Source: Vibrio zhanjiangensis
Lineage (GTDB): Bacteria; Pseudomonadota; Gammaproteobacteria; Enterobacterales; Vibrionaceae
Direction of reading: 5' to 3'
NCBI RefSeq assembly: GCF_030161235.1
Contig: NZ_BSPW01000021.1
Location: forward strand, 238,431 to 302,153
Length of the DNA: 63,723 nt
How positions within the stretch are numbered: position 1 is the first letter of the stretch; each line of letters begins with the position of its first letter. Under the pieces are notes generated by a model, which did not search any database, was not told the DNA's origin, and saw nothing but the letters and a program-made list of their open reading frames with translations. Below are positions 1-12,577 of this stretch, piece after piece. The translations under genes were made by a program, and so were the position numbers.

Positions 1-3816
<3,816 letters not shown>

Positions 3817-3900
3817 CGAGCAGTAACTAATACCGAGACTCTTACCATTTTGTGTCAAAATGTATATACTCCTCGGCCAACTTTCGAAGAGAGTAGTCTG

Positions 3901-4695
3901 ATGAGAATTGCATTAGGTATTGAGTACAGTGGTAGTCAGTACTTTGGTTGGCAGCGGCAGAAGGAAGTGCAAAGTGTTCAAGAAAAGCTTGAACAAGCAT
4001 TGACTGTAGTTGCCAATCATTCGGTGGAAGTCCAGTGTGCTGGCCGTACCGATGCCGGTGTCCATGGTACGGGGCAAGTTGTTCATTTTGATACTGAGGC
4101 GAGTAGAAAAATGGTTGCTTGGACTATGGGGGTAAATGCTAATCTCCCAAATGATGTATGCGTGAGGTGGGCTAAGAAGGTCTCTGACGATTTTCATGCT
4201 CGTTTTTCGGCCACTGCGCGAAGATATAGATACATCATTTTTAACAGTACTCTGCGGCCTGGCATTTTATCTTCAGGTGTAAGTCACTATCACGGTGAAC
4301 TGGATGTCGCAAAAATGCATGAGGCTGGCCAATATCTACTTGGTGAAAACGATTTTACCTCTTTTCGTGCGGTACATTGTCAATCTAGAAGTCCTTGGCG
4401 AAACGTCATACACCTTGATGTGACTCGCCATGACCAATATGTTGTGGTTGATATAAAAGCTAATGCGTTCGTTCATCATATGGTACGAAATATTGTGGGT
4501 AGCCTAATTTGTGTTGGTAGAGGAGAGCAGCCTCCAGAGTGGATTGCGTGGCTGTTACAAGCAAAGGATCGCAAGTTAGCTGGAGCCACAGCAAAAGCGC
4601 AAGGGCTTTATCTAGTTGATGTTGACTATCCGGAGCAATTTGAATTACCTCAGTCACCATTAGGGCCACTATTTTTGCCAGACAACTTGAACTAA
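3901..4695 (+). CDS. truA: tRNA pseudouridine(38-40) synthase TruA
   Basis: TruA converts U38, U39 and U40 of many tRNA anticodon arms to pseudouridine. The 264-residue protein has the TruA signature [10 protein letters not shown], with the catalytic aspartate at about residue 51, and the second conserved block [14 protein letters not shown] chose the ATG at 3901 ([11 protein letters not shown]), which matches the family N-terminus. The in-frame extension upstream to 3850 is not conserved-looking and runs into the intergenic region after hubP. It lies 84 bp downstream of hubP on the same strand, the usual fimV-truA order. Confidence 0.95.
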   Translation: MRIALGIEYSGSQYFGWQRQKEVQSVQEKLEQALTVVANHSVEVQCAGRTDAGVHGTGQVVHFDTEASRKMVAWTMGVNANLPNDVCVRWAKKVSDDFHARFSATARRYRYIIFNSTLRPGILSSGVSHYHGELDVAKMHEAGQYLLGENDFTSFRAVHCQSRSPWRNVIHLDVTRHDQYVVVDIKANAFVHHMVRNIVGSLICVGRGEQPPEWIAWLLQAKDRKLAGATAKAQGLYLVDVDYPEQFELPQSPLGPLFLPDNLN

Positions 4696-4871
4696 ATCGT
4701 GATAAATTGTCGAACTAATCAGTTCTTTAGGGTTCGAAGGGCGGTGTAGCAAATAGGTACAACCAGTTTTTTGTCTACACTTGGCATTTTATATGCTTTA
4801 ATCCTTTCGCGTAAATTGAGAATTTTTTGTCCTTCATTTAAAGTGGAGGCAAGTTAGAGAAAAGGTCTTCC

Positions 4872-5798
4872 ATGAGTTGGCTTGAAAAGATTTTAGAAAA
4901 AAGTAACATCGTTAGCTCTCGCAAAGCATCTATCCCTGAAGGGGTATGGACTAAGTGTACCTCATGTGAACAGGTACTTTATCATGCTGAATTAGAGCGT
5001 AATTTAGAAGTATGTCCCAAATGTGACCATCATATGCGTATGTCTGCGCGTCGCCGTCTAGAGACATTTCTGGATGAGAGCAACAGAGTGGAACTCGCGG
5101 ATGAGTTAGAGCCGCAAGATAAGCTTAAGTTTAGAGATTCAAAAAAATATAAAGATCGTATTTCTGCGGCTCAGAAGAGCAGCGGTGAGAAAGATGCACT
5201 GGTTGTTATGAAAGGCGAGCTCCTAGGGCAGCCGATCGTTGCCTGTGCATTTGAGTTCTCCTTTATGGGGGGATCGATGGGATCTGTCGTTGGCGCTCGT
5301 TTTGTTCGTGCTGTCGATGCTGCTATTGAGAACAAATGTGGTTTAGTTTGCTTTTCGGCCAGTGGCGGTGCGCGTATGCAAGAAGCCTTGATGTCTTTGA
5401 TGCAGATGGCTAAAACAAGTGCGGCACTTGAGCGTTTGTCTAAAAACAGCCTACCATTTATCTCTGTTATGACAGACCCTACTATGGGCGGTGTTTCAGC
5501 AAGCCTAGCCATGCTAGGTGATGTCAATATTGGTGAACCCAAAGCATTGATAGGTTTTGCAGGCCGTCGCGTTATCGAACAGACAGTACGAGAAGATCTA
5601 CCAGAAGGTTTCCAACGTAGTGAATTTTTGTTGGATCATGGCGCTATTGACATGATTGTTGATCGCAGAGAAATGCGTCAGCGTGTTGGTAGTTTGGTTG
5701 CAAAAATGACCAATAAGCCTTCGCCTCTTGTTGTTTCTATAAATGGTTCACAAAATGAAGCCGCTTATTCTGTACCAGAAGCGGATGAAAAAGGGTAA
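4872..5798 (+). CDS. accD: Acetyl-CoA carboxylase carboxyltransferase subunit beta
   Basis: AccD pairs with AccA to transfer the carboxyl group from biotin on AccB to acetyl-CoA, giving malonyl-CoA for fatty acid synthesis. The protein has 308 residues, the usual length. The N-terminal zinc ribbon is visible as Cys29, Cys32, Cys48 and Cys51 (KCTSC and VCPKC). The crotonase-like carboxyltransferase core follows, with the glycine-rich stretch [11 protein letters not shown] and [12 protein letters not shown]. The 176 bp after truA are long enough for its own promoter. folC follows after 43 bp, as in Escherichia coli. Confidence 0.97.
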   Translation: MSWLEKILEKSNIVSSRKASIPEGVWTKCTSCEQVLYHAELERNLEVCPKCDHHMRMSARRRLETFLDESNRVELADELEPQDKLKFRDSKKYKDRISAAQKSSGEKDALVVMKGELLGQPIVACAFEFSFMGGSMGSVVGARFVRAVDAAIENKCGLVCFSASGGARMQEALMSLMQMAKTSAALERLSKNSLPFISVMTDPTMGGVSASLAMLGDVNIGEPKALIGFAGRRVIEQTVREDLPEGFQRSEFLLDHGAIDMIVDRREMRQRVGSLVAKMTNKPSPLVVSINGSQNEAAYSVPEADEKG

Positions 5799-5841
5799 AG
5801 TAGTCACTAACAAACAACCACACTTACTTGGTTTAAGTTAG

Positions 5842-7107
5842 ATGAATCAAAACCAAATTCCTCAAGCCACATCTCCACTTTCGATGTGGCTTGATTATTT
5901 AGCCAATATCCATACATCTGCTATCGATCTTGGCCTCGAACGTGTCCAGGCTGTCGCTGAAGTTACTAACCTCACTAAGCCAGCACAAACTGTGATTACG
6001 GTTGCTGGGACCAACGGTAAAGGTTCGACATGCGCTTTAATGGAAGCCATTCTTCTCGACGCTGGCTATACTGTCGGAGTCTACAGCTCACCACATCTTA
6101 TTTGCTACAATGAGCGTGTTCGCATTAATGGACAAGAACTGGCGGACGAAAAACATAGCCTCGCTTTTGATTATATCGAGAGACATCGTGGGAACATCAG
6201 CCTAAGTTTATTCGAGTTTGGTACGCTGGCTGCCTTGAGAATTTTTCAAACAGAATGTGTTGATGTTGTTTTACTTGAAGTCGGATTAGGTGGCCGTTTG
6301 GATGCCACTAATGTGGTTGATCATGATGTATCAGTAATCACGAGTTTAGCGATAGATCATGTTGATTGGCTTGGAGACGATATTGAGGTTATTGGCTTTG
6401 AAAAGGCGGGTATTTATCGTAGTGGAAGACCTGCAATTTGTGGTCAGCCCAAGGCACCATCGACGGTTGCAGCTCACGCAGACGATATAGGAGCCGAATT
6501 GTATCAGGTTGGCATTCAATATGGCTACCAGATGGTAGATGAGAATAACTGGAGCTGGAATCATGGTTCTTATCACTTGGAGCAACTTCCTATTCCTTCA
6601 TTGCCTTTGCAAAATGCTGCGACAGCTCTAATGGCCTTAGCAACCGCTAATTTAGACATATCCGATGTAAATATCGTCAACGGTTTAAAGCTTGCTAAGC
6701 TTGCAGGAAGAATGCAGATTCTGCAAAATAATCCAAGTGTTATCCTTGATGTGGCTCATAACCCCCATTCGGCGCAATATCTCGTTGAGCAAATTCAGTG
6801 TAAATACCTCAATAAGAAGGTACGAATTGTAGTTGCGATGCTTTGTGATAAAGATATCCAAGCGACCTTAAACATTTTATCTTCTGTAGCGCATTACTGG
6901 TATCCAGCTTCTCTAACTGGGCCTAGAGCGGCTCGTATCGACGATTTATGTCGGTTTCTACCAGACAATGTTACAAAATTTTCTACCCCTACAGCTGCTT
7001 TTGAGGCGGCAATGATCGAATCTGAAAAGGATGATGTAATTTTGGTTGTTGGGTCATTCCATACGGTTGGAGAAGTACTTGATTATTGGCAGAGCCGAGG
7101 AGAGTAA
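5842..7107 (+). CDS. folC: Bifunctional folylpolyglutamate / dihydrofolate synthase
   Basis: FolC joins glutamate to dihydropteroate and extends the polyglutamate tail of folates in the cytoplasm. The 421-residue protein has the Mur-ligase-type ATP loop GTNGKGSTCALMEA near residue 55, the substrate motif SSPHL, the block GLGGRLDATN, and DVAHNPHS in the C-terminal domain. The stop codon is immediately followed by the ATG of the dedD-like gene, so translation is probably coupled. Confidence 0.95.
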   Translation: MNQNQIPQATSPLSMWLDYLANIHTSAIDLGLERVQAVAEVTNLTKPAQTVITVAGTNGKGSTCALMEAILLDAGYTVGVYSSPHLICYNERVRINGQELADEKHSLAFDYIERHRGNISLSLFEFGTLAALRIFQTECVDVVLLEVGLGGRLDATNVVDHDVSVITSLAIDHVDWLGDDIEVIGFEKAGIYRSGRPAICGQPKAPSTVAAHADDIGAELYQVGIQYGYQMVDENNWSWNHGSYHLEQLPIPSLPLQNAATALMALATANLDISDVNIVNGLKLAKLAGRMQILQNNPSVILDVAHNPHSAQYLVEQIQCKYLNKKVRIVVAMLCDKDIQATLNILSSVAHYWYPASLTGPRAARIDDLCRFLPDNVTKFSTPTAAFEAAMIESEKDDVILVVGSFHTVGEVLDYWQSRGE

Positions 7108-7650
7108 ATGGCGAGCAAATTTCAAAACCGTTTAATGGGAACCATTGTACTGGTTGCTATTGGCGTCATTGTGTTACCTGATGTTCTGGATGGCAAAAAA
7201 ACGCATTACACGGAAGATGTGGCTAGCATTCCTATAAAACCCGAGCTTGATAGTACAGTGGAAAGTTTTGAAGTACGTGAACCTGTTGATGATTCTGCGA
7301 GCTTACCTGAAGTACCAGTAGAGGTTGTCCAAACGCCACAACCTGCCTCGGTTAAGGATCGAGAGCAATTAAATTTTGCGGTAAAAGAGGTTCCTGAGAA
7401 AAATGACTATGCGGACAGTGCTTGGATCATCCAGTTAATGGCACTCAAGAATAGTGAAAATGCAAAAAATGTCGTTAAAGATCTGCAAAAGAGGGGATAT
7501 CAGGCGCATACAAAACTCGAGAATGGATTTACACGAGTGATCATTGGGCCTGATGTTTCTAAGAGTAAACTTGAGCGTCAGCTGATAGAGTTGGACAAAA
7601 TTACTGGCTCCAAAGGTCAGTTGCTCAAATTTAAACCACTAAATCCATAA
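7108..7650 (+). CDS. dedD: DedD-like cell division SPOR-domain protein
   Basis: This 180-residue protein has one N-terminal membrane helix (about residues 9-26, MGTIVLVAIGVIVLPDVL), a charged and proline-containing linker, and a C-terminal SPOR domain (about 105-178, starting AWIIQLMALKNSENA). SPOR domains bind denuded septal peptidoglycan, and DedD of E. coli localises to the division septum. It lies directly between folC and cvpA, the same position as dedD in enterobacteria. The assignment rests on architecture and position more than on sequence identity. Confidence 0.85.
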   Translation: MASKFQNRLMGTIVLVAIGVIVLPDVLDGKKTHYTEDVASIPIKPELDSTVESFEVREPVDDSASLPEVPVEVVQTPQPASVKDREQLNFAVKEVPEKNDYADSAWIIQLMALKNSENAKNVVKDLQKRGYQAHTKLENGFTRVIIGPDVSKSKLERQLIELDKITGSKGQLLKFKPLNP

Positions 7651-7664
7651 GAAAACGTTTGCGT
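7649..7664 (+). promoter_or_regulatory. PurR operator in front of cvpA-purF
   Basis: AAGAAAACGTTTGCGT matches the PurR consensus ACGCAAACGTTTGCGT at 14 of 16 positions. It sits just upstream of a plausible promoter, with -10 TAAAAT at 7680-7685 and a weak -35 overlapping the operator (TTTGCG, 7658-7663). PurR represses purine synthesis genes when hypoxanthine or guanine is abundant, and the cvpA-purF operon is a classical target. Confidence 0.85.
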
Positions 7665-7712
7665 CAGCGTTTTTTCTGTTAAAATGCGCGCCAACTTAAG
7701 ATGTTAGAACCT

Positions 7713-8204
7713 ATGAATTCATTAGATATTGTCATTTTAAGTGTGATCGGCCTATCGGCGGTGATCAGTTTAGTTCGCGGCTTCACAAAAGAAGCACTGT
7801 CTCTGGTTATTTGGTTTGGGGCATTTTTTATTGCCAGTCAGTATTACGCTAAGCTAGCGGTATACTTTTCCAATATACAAGATGACATGTTTCGCAATGG
7901 AGCAGCGATAGCCGCATTGTTTGTTTCGACATTAGTTGTAGGCGCTATAGTTAACTATGTTATTGCTCAACTAGTAGAAAAAACAGGTTTGTCCGGAACA
8001 GACCGAGTGTTAGGCGTTGTTTTTGGTGGCTTGAGAGGTGTTCTCATTGTGTCTGCTGCTTTGTTTTTTATGGATACGTTTACGTCGTTTTCAGATTCAG
8101 AGTGGTGGAAAGGCTCGCAGTTGGTACCGGAGTTTAGCCGTGTCATTGCGCCTTTTTTTGAGCATATACAAGCTACATCGAGTTTCTTATCTGGTGCACA
8201 GTAG
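7713..8204 (+). CDS. cvpA: Colicin V production family membrane protein CvpA
   Basis: The 163-residue inner-membrane protein has four predicted hydrophobic segments and the family start MNSLDIVILSVIGLSAVISL with the conserved RGFTKEALSL. I chose the ATG at 7713 over the one at 7701 because it aligns with the usual CvpA N-terminus. CvpA was first found through colicin V production; its molecular role is unresolved. It is the first gene of the purF operon, 36 bp upstream of purF. Confidence 0.9.
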   Translation: MNSLDIVILSVIGLSAVISLVRGFTKEALSLVIWFGAFFIASQYYAKLAVYFSNIQDDMFRNGAAIAALFVSTLVVGAIVNYVIAQLVEKTGLSGTDRVLGVVFGGLRGVLIVSAALFFMDTFTSFSDSEWWKGSQLVPEFSRVIAPFFEHIQATSSFLSGAQ

Positions 8205-8239
8205 TGTGCCAGTCATTGTCGCAAATCGAGGGTTAGGAC

Positions 8240-9754
8240 ATGTGTGGTATTGTTGGAATCGTGGGTGCAACGCCTGTAAACCAGTCTATTTATGATGCGT
8301 TGACTGTATTGCAGCACCGTGGCCAAGATGCCGCGGGTATTTGTACCATAGAAAGCAATCGTTTTCGTTTGAGAAAAGCCAATGGTTTAGTAAAAGATGT
8401 GTTTGAAGCCAAGCATATGCAACGTCTCCAAGGGACAGTTGGTATAGGCCATGTTCGTTACCCCACAGCTGGCAGCTCAAGTGCTTCAGAAGCGCAACCT
8501 TTTTATGTTAATTCTCCCTTCGGAATTACTCTTGCTCATAATGGTAACCTTACTAATGCGGCAGAAGTTCGTGAAAAGTTGTTTGAAAAGGATCGACGTC
8601 ATGTCAATACCACGTCAGATTCGGAAGTCCTTTTGAACGTTTTGGCGCATGAGATTGACTCAGTCAAGGGTAATGTAACCGCTGACGATGTTTTTCGAGC
8701 TGTTACTAATGTACATCGGACTATCAAAGGTGCGTACGCGGTGACAGCCATGGTCATAGGCCACGGTATGATTGCATTTCGTGATCCAAATGGTATCCGT
8801 CCGCTTTGCTTAGGAAAGCGCGAGGTGGATGGCCAGAATGAATATATGGTTGCATCAGAATCCGTTGCTTTGGATGCGGTCGGTTTTGATTTTGTTCGTG
8901 ATATTGCACCAGGGGAAGCGATCTACGCGACTTTTGATGGACAATTACACGCGAAACAATGCGCTGATAACCCAATACTCAATCCATGCATCTTTGAATT
9001 TGTTTATTTTGCACGCCCTGACTCTTTTATCGATAAAATTTCGGTATACAGTGCCCGCGTAGAAATGGGCAAAAAGCTTGGGGCGCGTATTCACGATGAG
9101 TACAGTCATTTGGATATTGATGTTGTTATTCCAATACCAGAAACGTCGTGTGATATTGCCTTGCAAATAGCCCATGCGATAGATAAGCCTTATCGTCAGG
9201 GATTTGTGAAAAACCGTTATGTGGGCAGGACATTTATTATGCCCGGCCAGCAGCAACGTAAAAAGTCTGTTCGCCGTAAGCTCAATGCCATTCGTTCTGA
9301 GTTTAAAGATAAGAATGTGTTACTTGTTGATGATTCTATTGTGCGTGGTACAACTTCTGAGCAAATTATTGAAATGGCGAGAGAGTCAGGAGCTAAGAAG
9401 GTCTTTATGGTCTCTGCGGCACCTGAGGTGCGTTTCCCAAATGTTTATGGCATTGACATGCCAAGCGCAAATGAATTGATTGCCCACGGTCGAGATAATG
9501 AAGCAATTTGTAAGCAGATAGGAGCCGATGAGCTTATATTTCAAACTCTAGAAGATCTAATTTCAGCGGTGGGAAGTGGAAATAAGGAGATCTCCAAATT
9601 CGATACATCGGTTTTTAATGGTGATTATGTGACGGGTGATATCGATCAGAAGTATCTCGATTTCCTTGCGTCTTTGCGTAGTGATGATGCCAAAATCCAA
9701 AGGGAAATACAGCAAGATCTTGCTAATCTAGAGCTGCACAACGAAGGGGCATAA
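8240..9754 (+). CDS. purF: Amidophosphoribosyltransferase PurF
   Basis: PurF makes phosphoribosylamine from PRPP and glutamine, the committed step of purine synthesis. At 504 residues it has the usual length. After Met removal the N-terminal nucleophile is Cys2 (CGIVGIVG). The class II glutaminase domain includes [11 protein letters not shown] and the loop HNGNLTN. The C-terminal phosphoribosyltransferase domain carries the PRPP loop [14 protein letters not shown]. It is co-transcribed with cvpA and closed by a hairpin terminator. Confidence 0.98.
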   Translation: MCGIVGIVGATPVNQSIYDALTVLQHRGQDAAGICTIESNRFRLRKANGLVKDVFEAKHMQRLQGTVGIGHVRYPTAGSSSASEAQPFYVNSPFGITLAHNGNLTNAAEVREKLFEKDRRHVNTTSDSEVLLNVLAHEIDSVKGNVTADDVFRAVTNVHRTIKGAYAVTAMVIGHGMIAFRDPNGIRPLCLGKREVDGQNEYMVASESVALDAVGFDFVRDIAPGEAIYATFDGQLHAKQCADNPILNPCIFEFVYFARPDSFIDKISVYSARVEMGKKLGARIHDEYSHLDIDVVIPIPETSCDIALQIAHAIDKPYRQGFVKNRYVGRTFIMPGQQQRKKSVRRKLNAIRSEFKDKNVLLVDDSIVRGTTSEQIIEMARESGAKKVFMVSAAPEVRFPNVYGIDMPSANELIAHGRDNEAICKQIGADELIFQTLEDLISAVGSGNKEISKFDTSVFNGDYVTGDIDQKYLDFLASLRSDDAKIQREIQQDLANLELHNEGA

Positions 9755-9776
9755 GGCCTGCTTTAATTTTATATTT

Positions 9777-9807
9777 AAAAGGCTGATGGATAAAATCAGC
9801 CTTTTTT
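9777..9807. terminator. Bidirectional hairpin terminator between purF and znuB
   Basis: The arms AAAAGGCTGA and TCAGCCTTTT flank a 9-base loop, with T-tracts on both strands. It can stop both the purF operon (plus) and znuCB (minus). Confidence 0.9.
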
Positions 9808-9814
9808 ATATCCG

Positions 9815-10603
9815 TTATACTGTTTTAGTTCGATAAAGCTGAGCCAGCATAAATAGGCTTGCAGCACTGATGACCACAGAAGGCCCAGCAGGAGTGTCAT
9901 AGTGCCATGACATACTCAATCCTAATATGACCGCAATTGAACCTAGCACAGAGGCGATAGCAGCCATTTGCTCAGGAGTTTGAGCAAAGCGTCTGGCTGT
10001 TGCTGCAGGTATGATTAGAAGTGAGGTCATAATAAGAGCACCCACGTATTTCATTCCAATTGCGATAACGAGTCCGACCAAGATCATTAGAATCAGCCTC
10101 ATGAGTTCGACATTATGCCCTTCGACTGCGGCAAGATCCTCGTTCACTGTGGTCGTAAGCAATGGTTGCCAAAAGTAGCAGAGAATGCCACAAACGATAA
10201 GCACTCCAGAAAATATATAAATAAGATCTATTGGCGTAACGGCAAGTAAATCGCCAAATAAGTAGCTCATTAAATCGATTCTGACGTTGTCGAGAAAACT
10301 GACCGCAATGAGACCTAAAGAAAGAGCACTGTGTGCCAGAATCCCCAACAGCGTATCTGTTGCGACCAACTTTTGTTTCTGTAAGGCAACTAAAACGAAT
10401 GCTAGTGCTAAACAGCATACGGTTAAAGCGAAATATATATTGATGTCTAACAAAAAGCCTAAAGCTAGTCCCATCAGTGAAGCATGAGCCAATGTATCTC
10501 CAAAGTACGCCATTTTTCGCCAAACCACGAAAGATCCAAGAGGACCTGAGATAAATGCAATGCCTAACCCCGCAAGGGCTGAAGGTAATAAAAATTCAAT
10601 CAT
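9815..10603 (-). CDS. znuB: Zinc ABC transporter permease ZnuB
   Basis: ZnuB is the membrane channel of the high-affinity zinc importer. The 262-residue protein is very hydrophobic, with seven or eight membrane helices and the ABC-3 family motifs [24 protein letters not shown] and [25 protein letters not shown] (first part of each cited for recognition). The start at 10603 ([12 protein letters not shown]) matches the family and overlaps the end of znuC by 8 bp. Upstream in-frame ATGs would lie inside znuC and add unlike sequence. Confidence 0.95.
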   Translation of the reverse strand: MIEFLLPSALAGLGIAFISGPLGSFVVWRKMAYFGDTLAHASLMGLALGFLLDINIYFALTVCCLALAFVLVALQKQKLVATDTLLGILAHSALSLGLIAVSFLDNVRIDLMSYLFGDLLAVTPIDLIYIFSGVLIVCGILCYFWQPLLTTTVNEDLAAVEGHNVELMRLILMILVGLVIAIGMKYVGALIMTSLLIIPAATARRFAQTPEQMAAIASVLGSIAVILGLSMSWHYDTPAGPSVVISAASLFMLAQLYRTKTV

Positions 10604-11381
10604 GGTGATGGCCGTGTGAGTGATTTGAGCAGGTAGCCGCTTCTCCTGAAACAGGATCGCCTGCGAGATCATGATGATGGTGACTGTGCTGATGATGATA
10701 AAATGCTAGAGATTCGCTTTTCGTTGTGCCGAACAGAGCAATATAGCTTGGGTGTTTAGTAATATCAGCAGGTGCGCCAGAGCAACAAATATGATGGTGT
10801 AGACAAATCACATCATCCGTTTTAGCCATGACGAGATGTAAGTCATGGGATACCATAAAAACAGCACATTGGAATCGGTGGCGTATGGTATCGATAAGTT
10901 CATATAAATCAATCTGTCCCTGAACATCGACACCTTGTGCGGGCTCATCGAGGACTAATAAATCAGGGCGTTGAAGCAATGCTCTTGCGAGCAATACACG
11001 TTGGTTTTCCCCACCAGATAGTGAGTGCATGCTCGCGTGAATTAAGTGTTCCGCTCCAACTAGGTTGAGCGCTTCTCTTAATTCTTGGATGCTATATTTA
11101 CCTGCAAGCTTCATAAAGCGCTGAACATTCAAAGGAAGAGACTCGTTAAGCTTGAGTTTTTGCGGTACATATCCGATTCTCAACCCCTTAACTTTAGTGA
11201 CCGTTCCTTGATAATCGGTTTGAAGCCCCAAAAGCACTTTTACCAAGGTGGACTTTCCTGCACCATTTGGTCCTATTAGAGTCGTAATTTCCCCCCTTTG
11301 AATAGAGAGGCTTACCTCATCTAGAACCTTACGCTCTCCAAATTGAACGCTGACTTGTTGTAGCTCGACTAATGTCGACAT
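10596..11381 (-). CDS. znuC: Zinc ABC transporter ATP-binding protein ZnuC
   Basis: The ATPase of the zinc importer, 261 residues. Walker A is GPNGAGKST, the ABC signature is [16 protein letters not shown], Walker B is [10 protein letters not shown], and the switch His lies in VSHDLH. The C-terminus is rich in histidine ([10 protein letters not shown] and HSHGHHHD), which is common in ZnuC proteins and may bind zinc. It is translated with znuB and diverges from znuA. Confidence 0.96.
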   Translation of the reverse strand: MSTLVELQQVSVQFGERKVLDEVSLSIQRGEITTLIGPNGAGKSTLVKVLLGLQTDYQGTVTKVKGLRIGYVPQKLKLNESLPLNVQRFMKLAGKYSIQELREALNLVGAEHLIHASMHSLSGGENQRVLLARALLQRPDLLVLDEPAQGVDVQGQIDLYELIDTIRHRFQCAVFMVSHDLHLVMAKTDDVICLHHHICCSGAPADITKHPSYIALFGTTKSESLAFYHHQHSHHHHDLAGDPVSGEAATCSNHSHGHHHD

Positions 11382-11408
11382 GAATAGGACTCATTTGCAA
11401 AACTGTAT

Positions 11409-11423
11409 TGTTATAATGTAACA
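11409..11423. promoter_or_regulatory. Zur-type operator in the znuA/znuC divergent promoter
   Basis: TGTTATAATGTAACA is an almost symmetric palindrome resembling the core of the gammaproteobacterial Zur box (GTTATAATATAAC). It lies midway in the 82-bp gap between the divergent znuC and znuA genes, where one Zur dimer could repress both when zinc is sufficient. Confidence 0.8.
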
Positions 11424-11463
11424 TCCGTCCAACTCTAACACCATAGATGAGTGAAATTGATTC

Positions 11464-12366
11464 ATGAAATTTTTTGTTCCTTTGCTGTCTCTGCTTCTTG
11501 TCGGCAGTGTCAATGCAACTCAAGTATTGACCAGTATTAAACCTATTCAAATGATTGTGTTTGAAATAACTAAAGGAGTATCTGAGCCTGATGTATTGCT
11601 CGATTCAACGACATCTCCGCATGATTATGCTTTAAAGCCTTCGGATGTTAAACGCTTAAAGAAGGCTGATCTTATTGTTTGGTATGGCCATGATCTAGAA
11701 CCATTCCTAGAAAAAATATTGGAACAGACAAATAATCATGTCCTGACAATCAGTGAGTTAAGTGATGTAGACCTTAGAACTTACTCACCAGAAGATCATC
11801 ATGATGGTCATGATGGTCATGATGGTCATGATGGCCATGATCACGGGAACCACGACCCTCACTTTTGGTTGGGAATGAAACAAAGTATTCAGGTAGCTAA
11901 GTCGATAAGTGAAAAGCTTAGCGCGTTAGACCCTGCTAACGAGAAAGTTTATCAAACTAATTATACAAATTTTGTCAGCAAGTTAGACGAGTCTAACAAG
12001 AAATGGCGTAAGCAGCTGGCGCCTGTTAAAAAAGTGGGTTACTACGTATTTCACGACGCATACGGTTACTTTGAACAAGACTATGGTCTTAACCATATCG
12101 GTGAATTTACGGTAAGCCCAGACAGAAAGCCGGGTGCTAAGACGTTAATTGAAATTAAGCAAACGTTGGCAAAGGAAGAAGCAAAATGCGTATTTGCCGA
12201 GCCGCAGTTTTCCCCCGCTGTCATCGAGTCAGTGCTTCGGGGAAGTCGAGCAAAAACCGGTCAACTTGATCCGTTGGGTTCAGAAACCGCTATCGGCCCA
12301 GATAGTTACTTCAACTTTATTCAATCGATTACCGATAGCTTTGTCTCCTGCTTAGCAAACGAATAG
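11464..12366 (+). CDS. znuA: Periplasmic zinc-binding protein ZnuA
   Basis: ZnuA captures Zn(II) in the periplasm and delivers it to ZnuBC. The 300-residue protein starts with a signal peptide (MKFFVPLLSLLLVGSVNA, cleavage near residue 18). It has the metal ligands SPHDYALKPSD and a His/Asp-rich loop (about 112-133), typical of zinc rather than manganese binders. The loop contains repeated HDG triplets encoded by a 9-bp near-perfect DNA repeat (gatggtcat). Confidence 0.96.
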   Translation: MKFFVPLLSLLLVGSVNATQVLTSIKPIQMIVFEITKGVSEPDVLLDSTTSPHDYALKPSDVKRLKKADLIVWYGHDLEPFLEKILEQTNNHVLTISELSDVDLRTYSPEDHHDGHDGHDGHDGHDHGNHDPHFWLGMKQSIQVAKSISEKLSALDPANEKVYQTNYTNFVSKLDESNKKWRKQLAPVKKVGYYVFHDAYGYFEQDYGLNHIGEFTVSPDRKPGAKTLIEIKQTLAKEEAKCVFAEPQFSPAVIESVLRGSRAKTGQLDPLGSETAIGPDSYFNFIQSITDSFVSCLANE

Positions 12367-12477
12367 GCGATTTTTTCCCTTTTTAATGATGTTCATTGCT
12401 TCTGTTGTCATTAGAGTGCTTTTTTTGGAATCAATATCTTGTTTATTAATAGTGAATAAGATATTTTCCATATAATA

Positions 12478-12507
12478 ATCAATAAATTAAATGACTGATT
12501 TATTGAT
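12478..12507. promoter_or_regulatory. 10-bp perfect inverted repeat upstream of the AraC-type regulator
   Basis: The arms ATCAATAAAT (12478-12487) and ATTTATTGAT (12498-12507) are perfect inverse copies separated by 10 bp, about 70 bp before the start codon at 12578. The spacing places the arm centres two helical turns apart, which fits a dimeric DNA-binding protein. No U-tract follows, so it is not a terminator. Confidence 0.4.
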
Positions 12508-12577
12508 AATTGGAGCAAGGTTACATCTTTGAGCCTTTAATTTAACTCGATGTGGTAACAGCGCAAAGGAATGTGCG

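Noticed and set aside
7652..7678. Hairpin terminator between dedD and cvpA
   Set aside because: The symmetry is better explained by the PurR operator; the T-rich stretch after it belongs to the cvpA promoter region. It might still attenuate.
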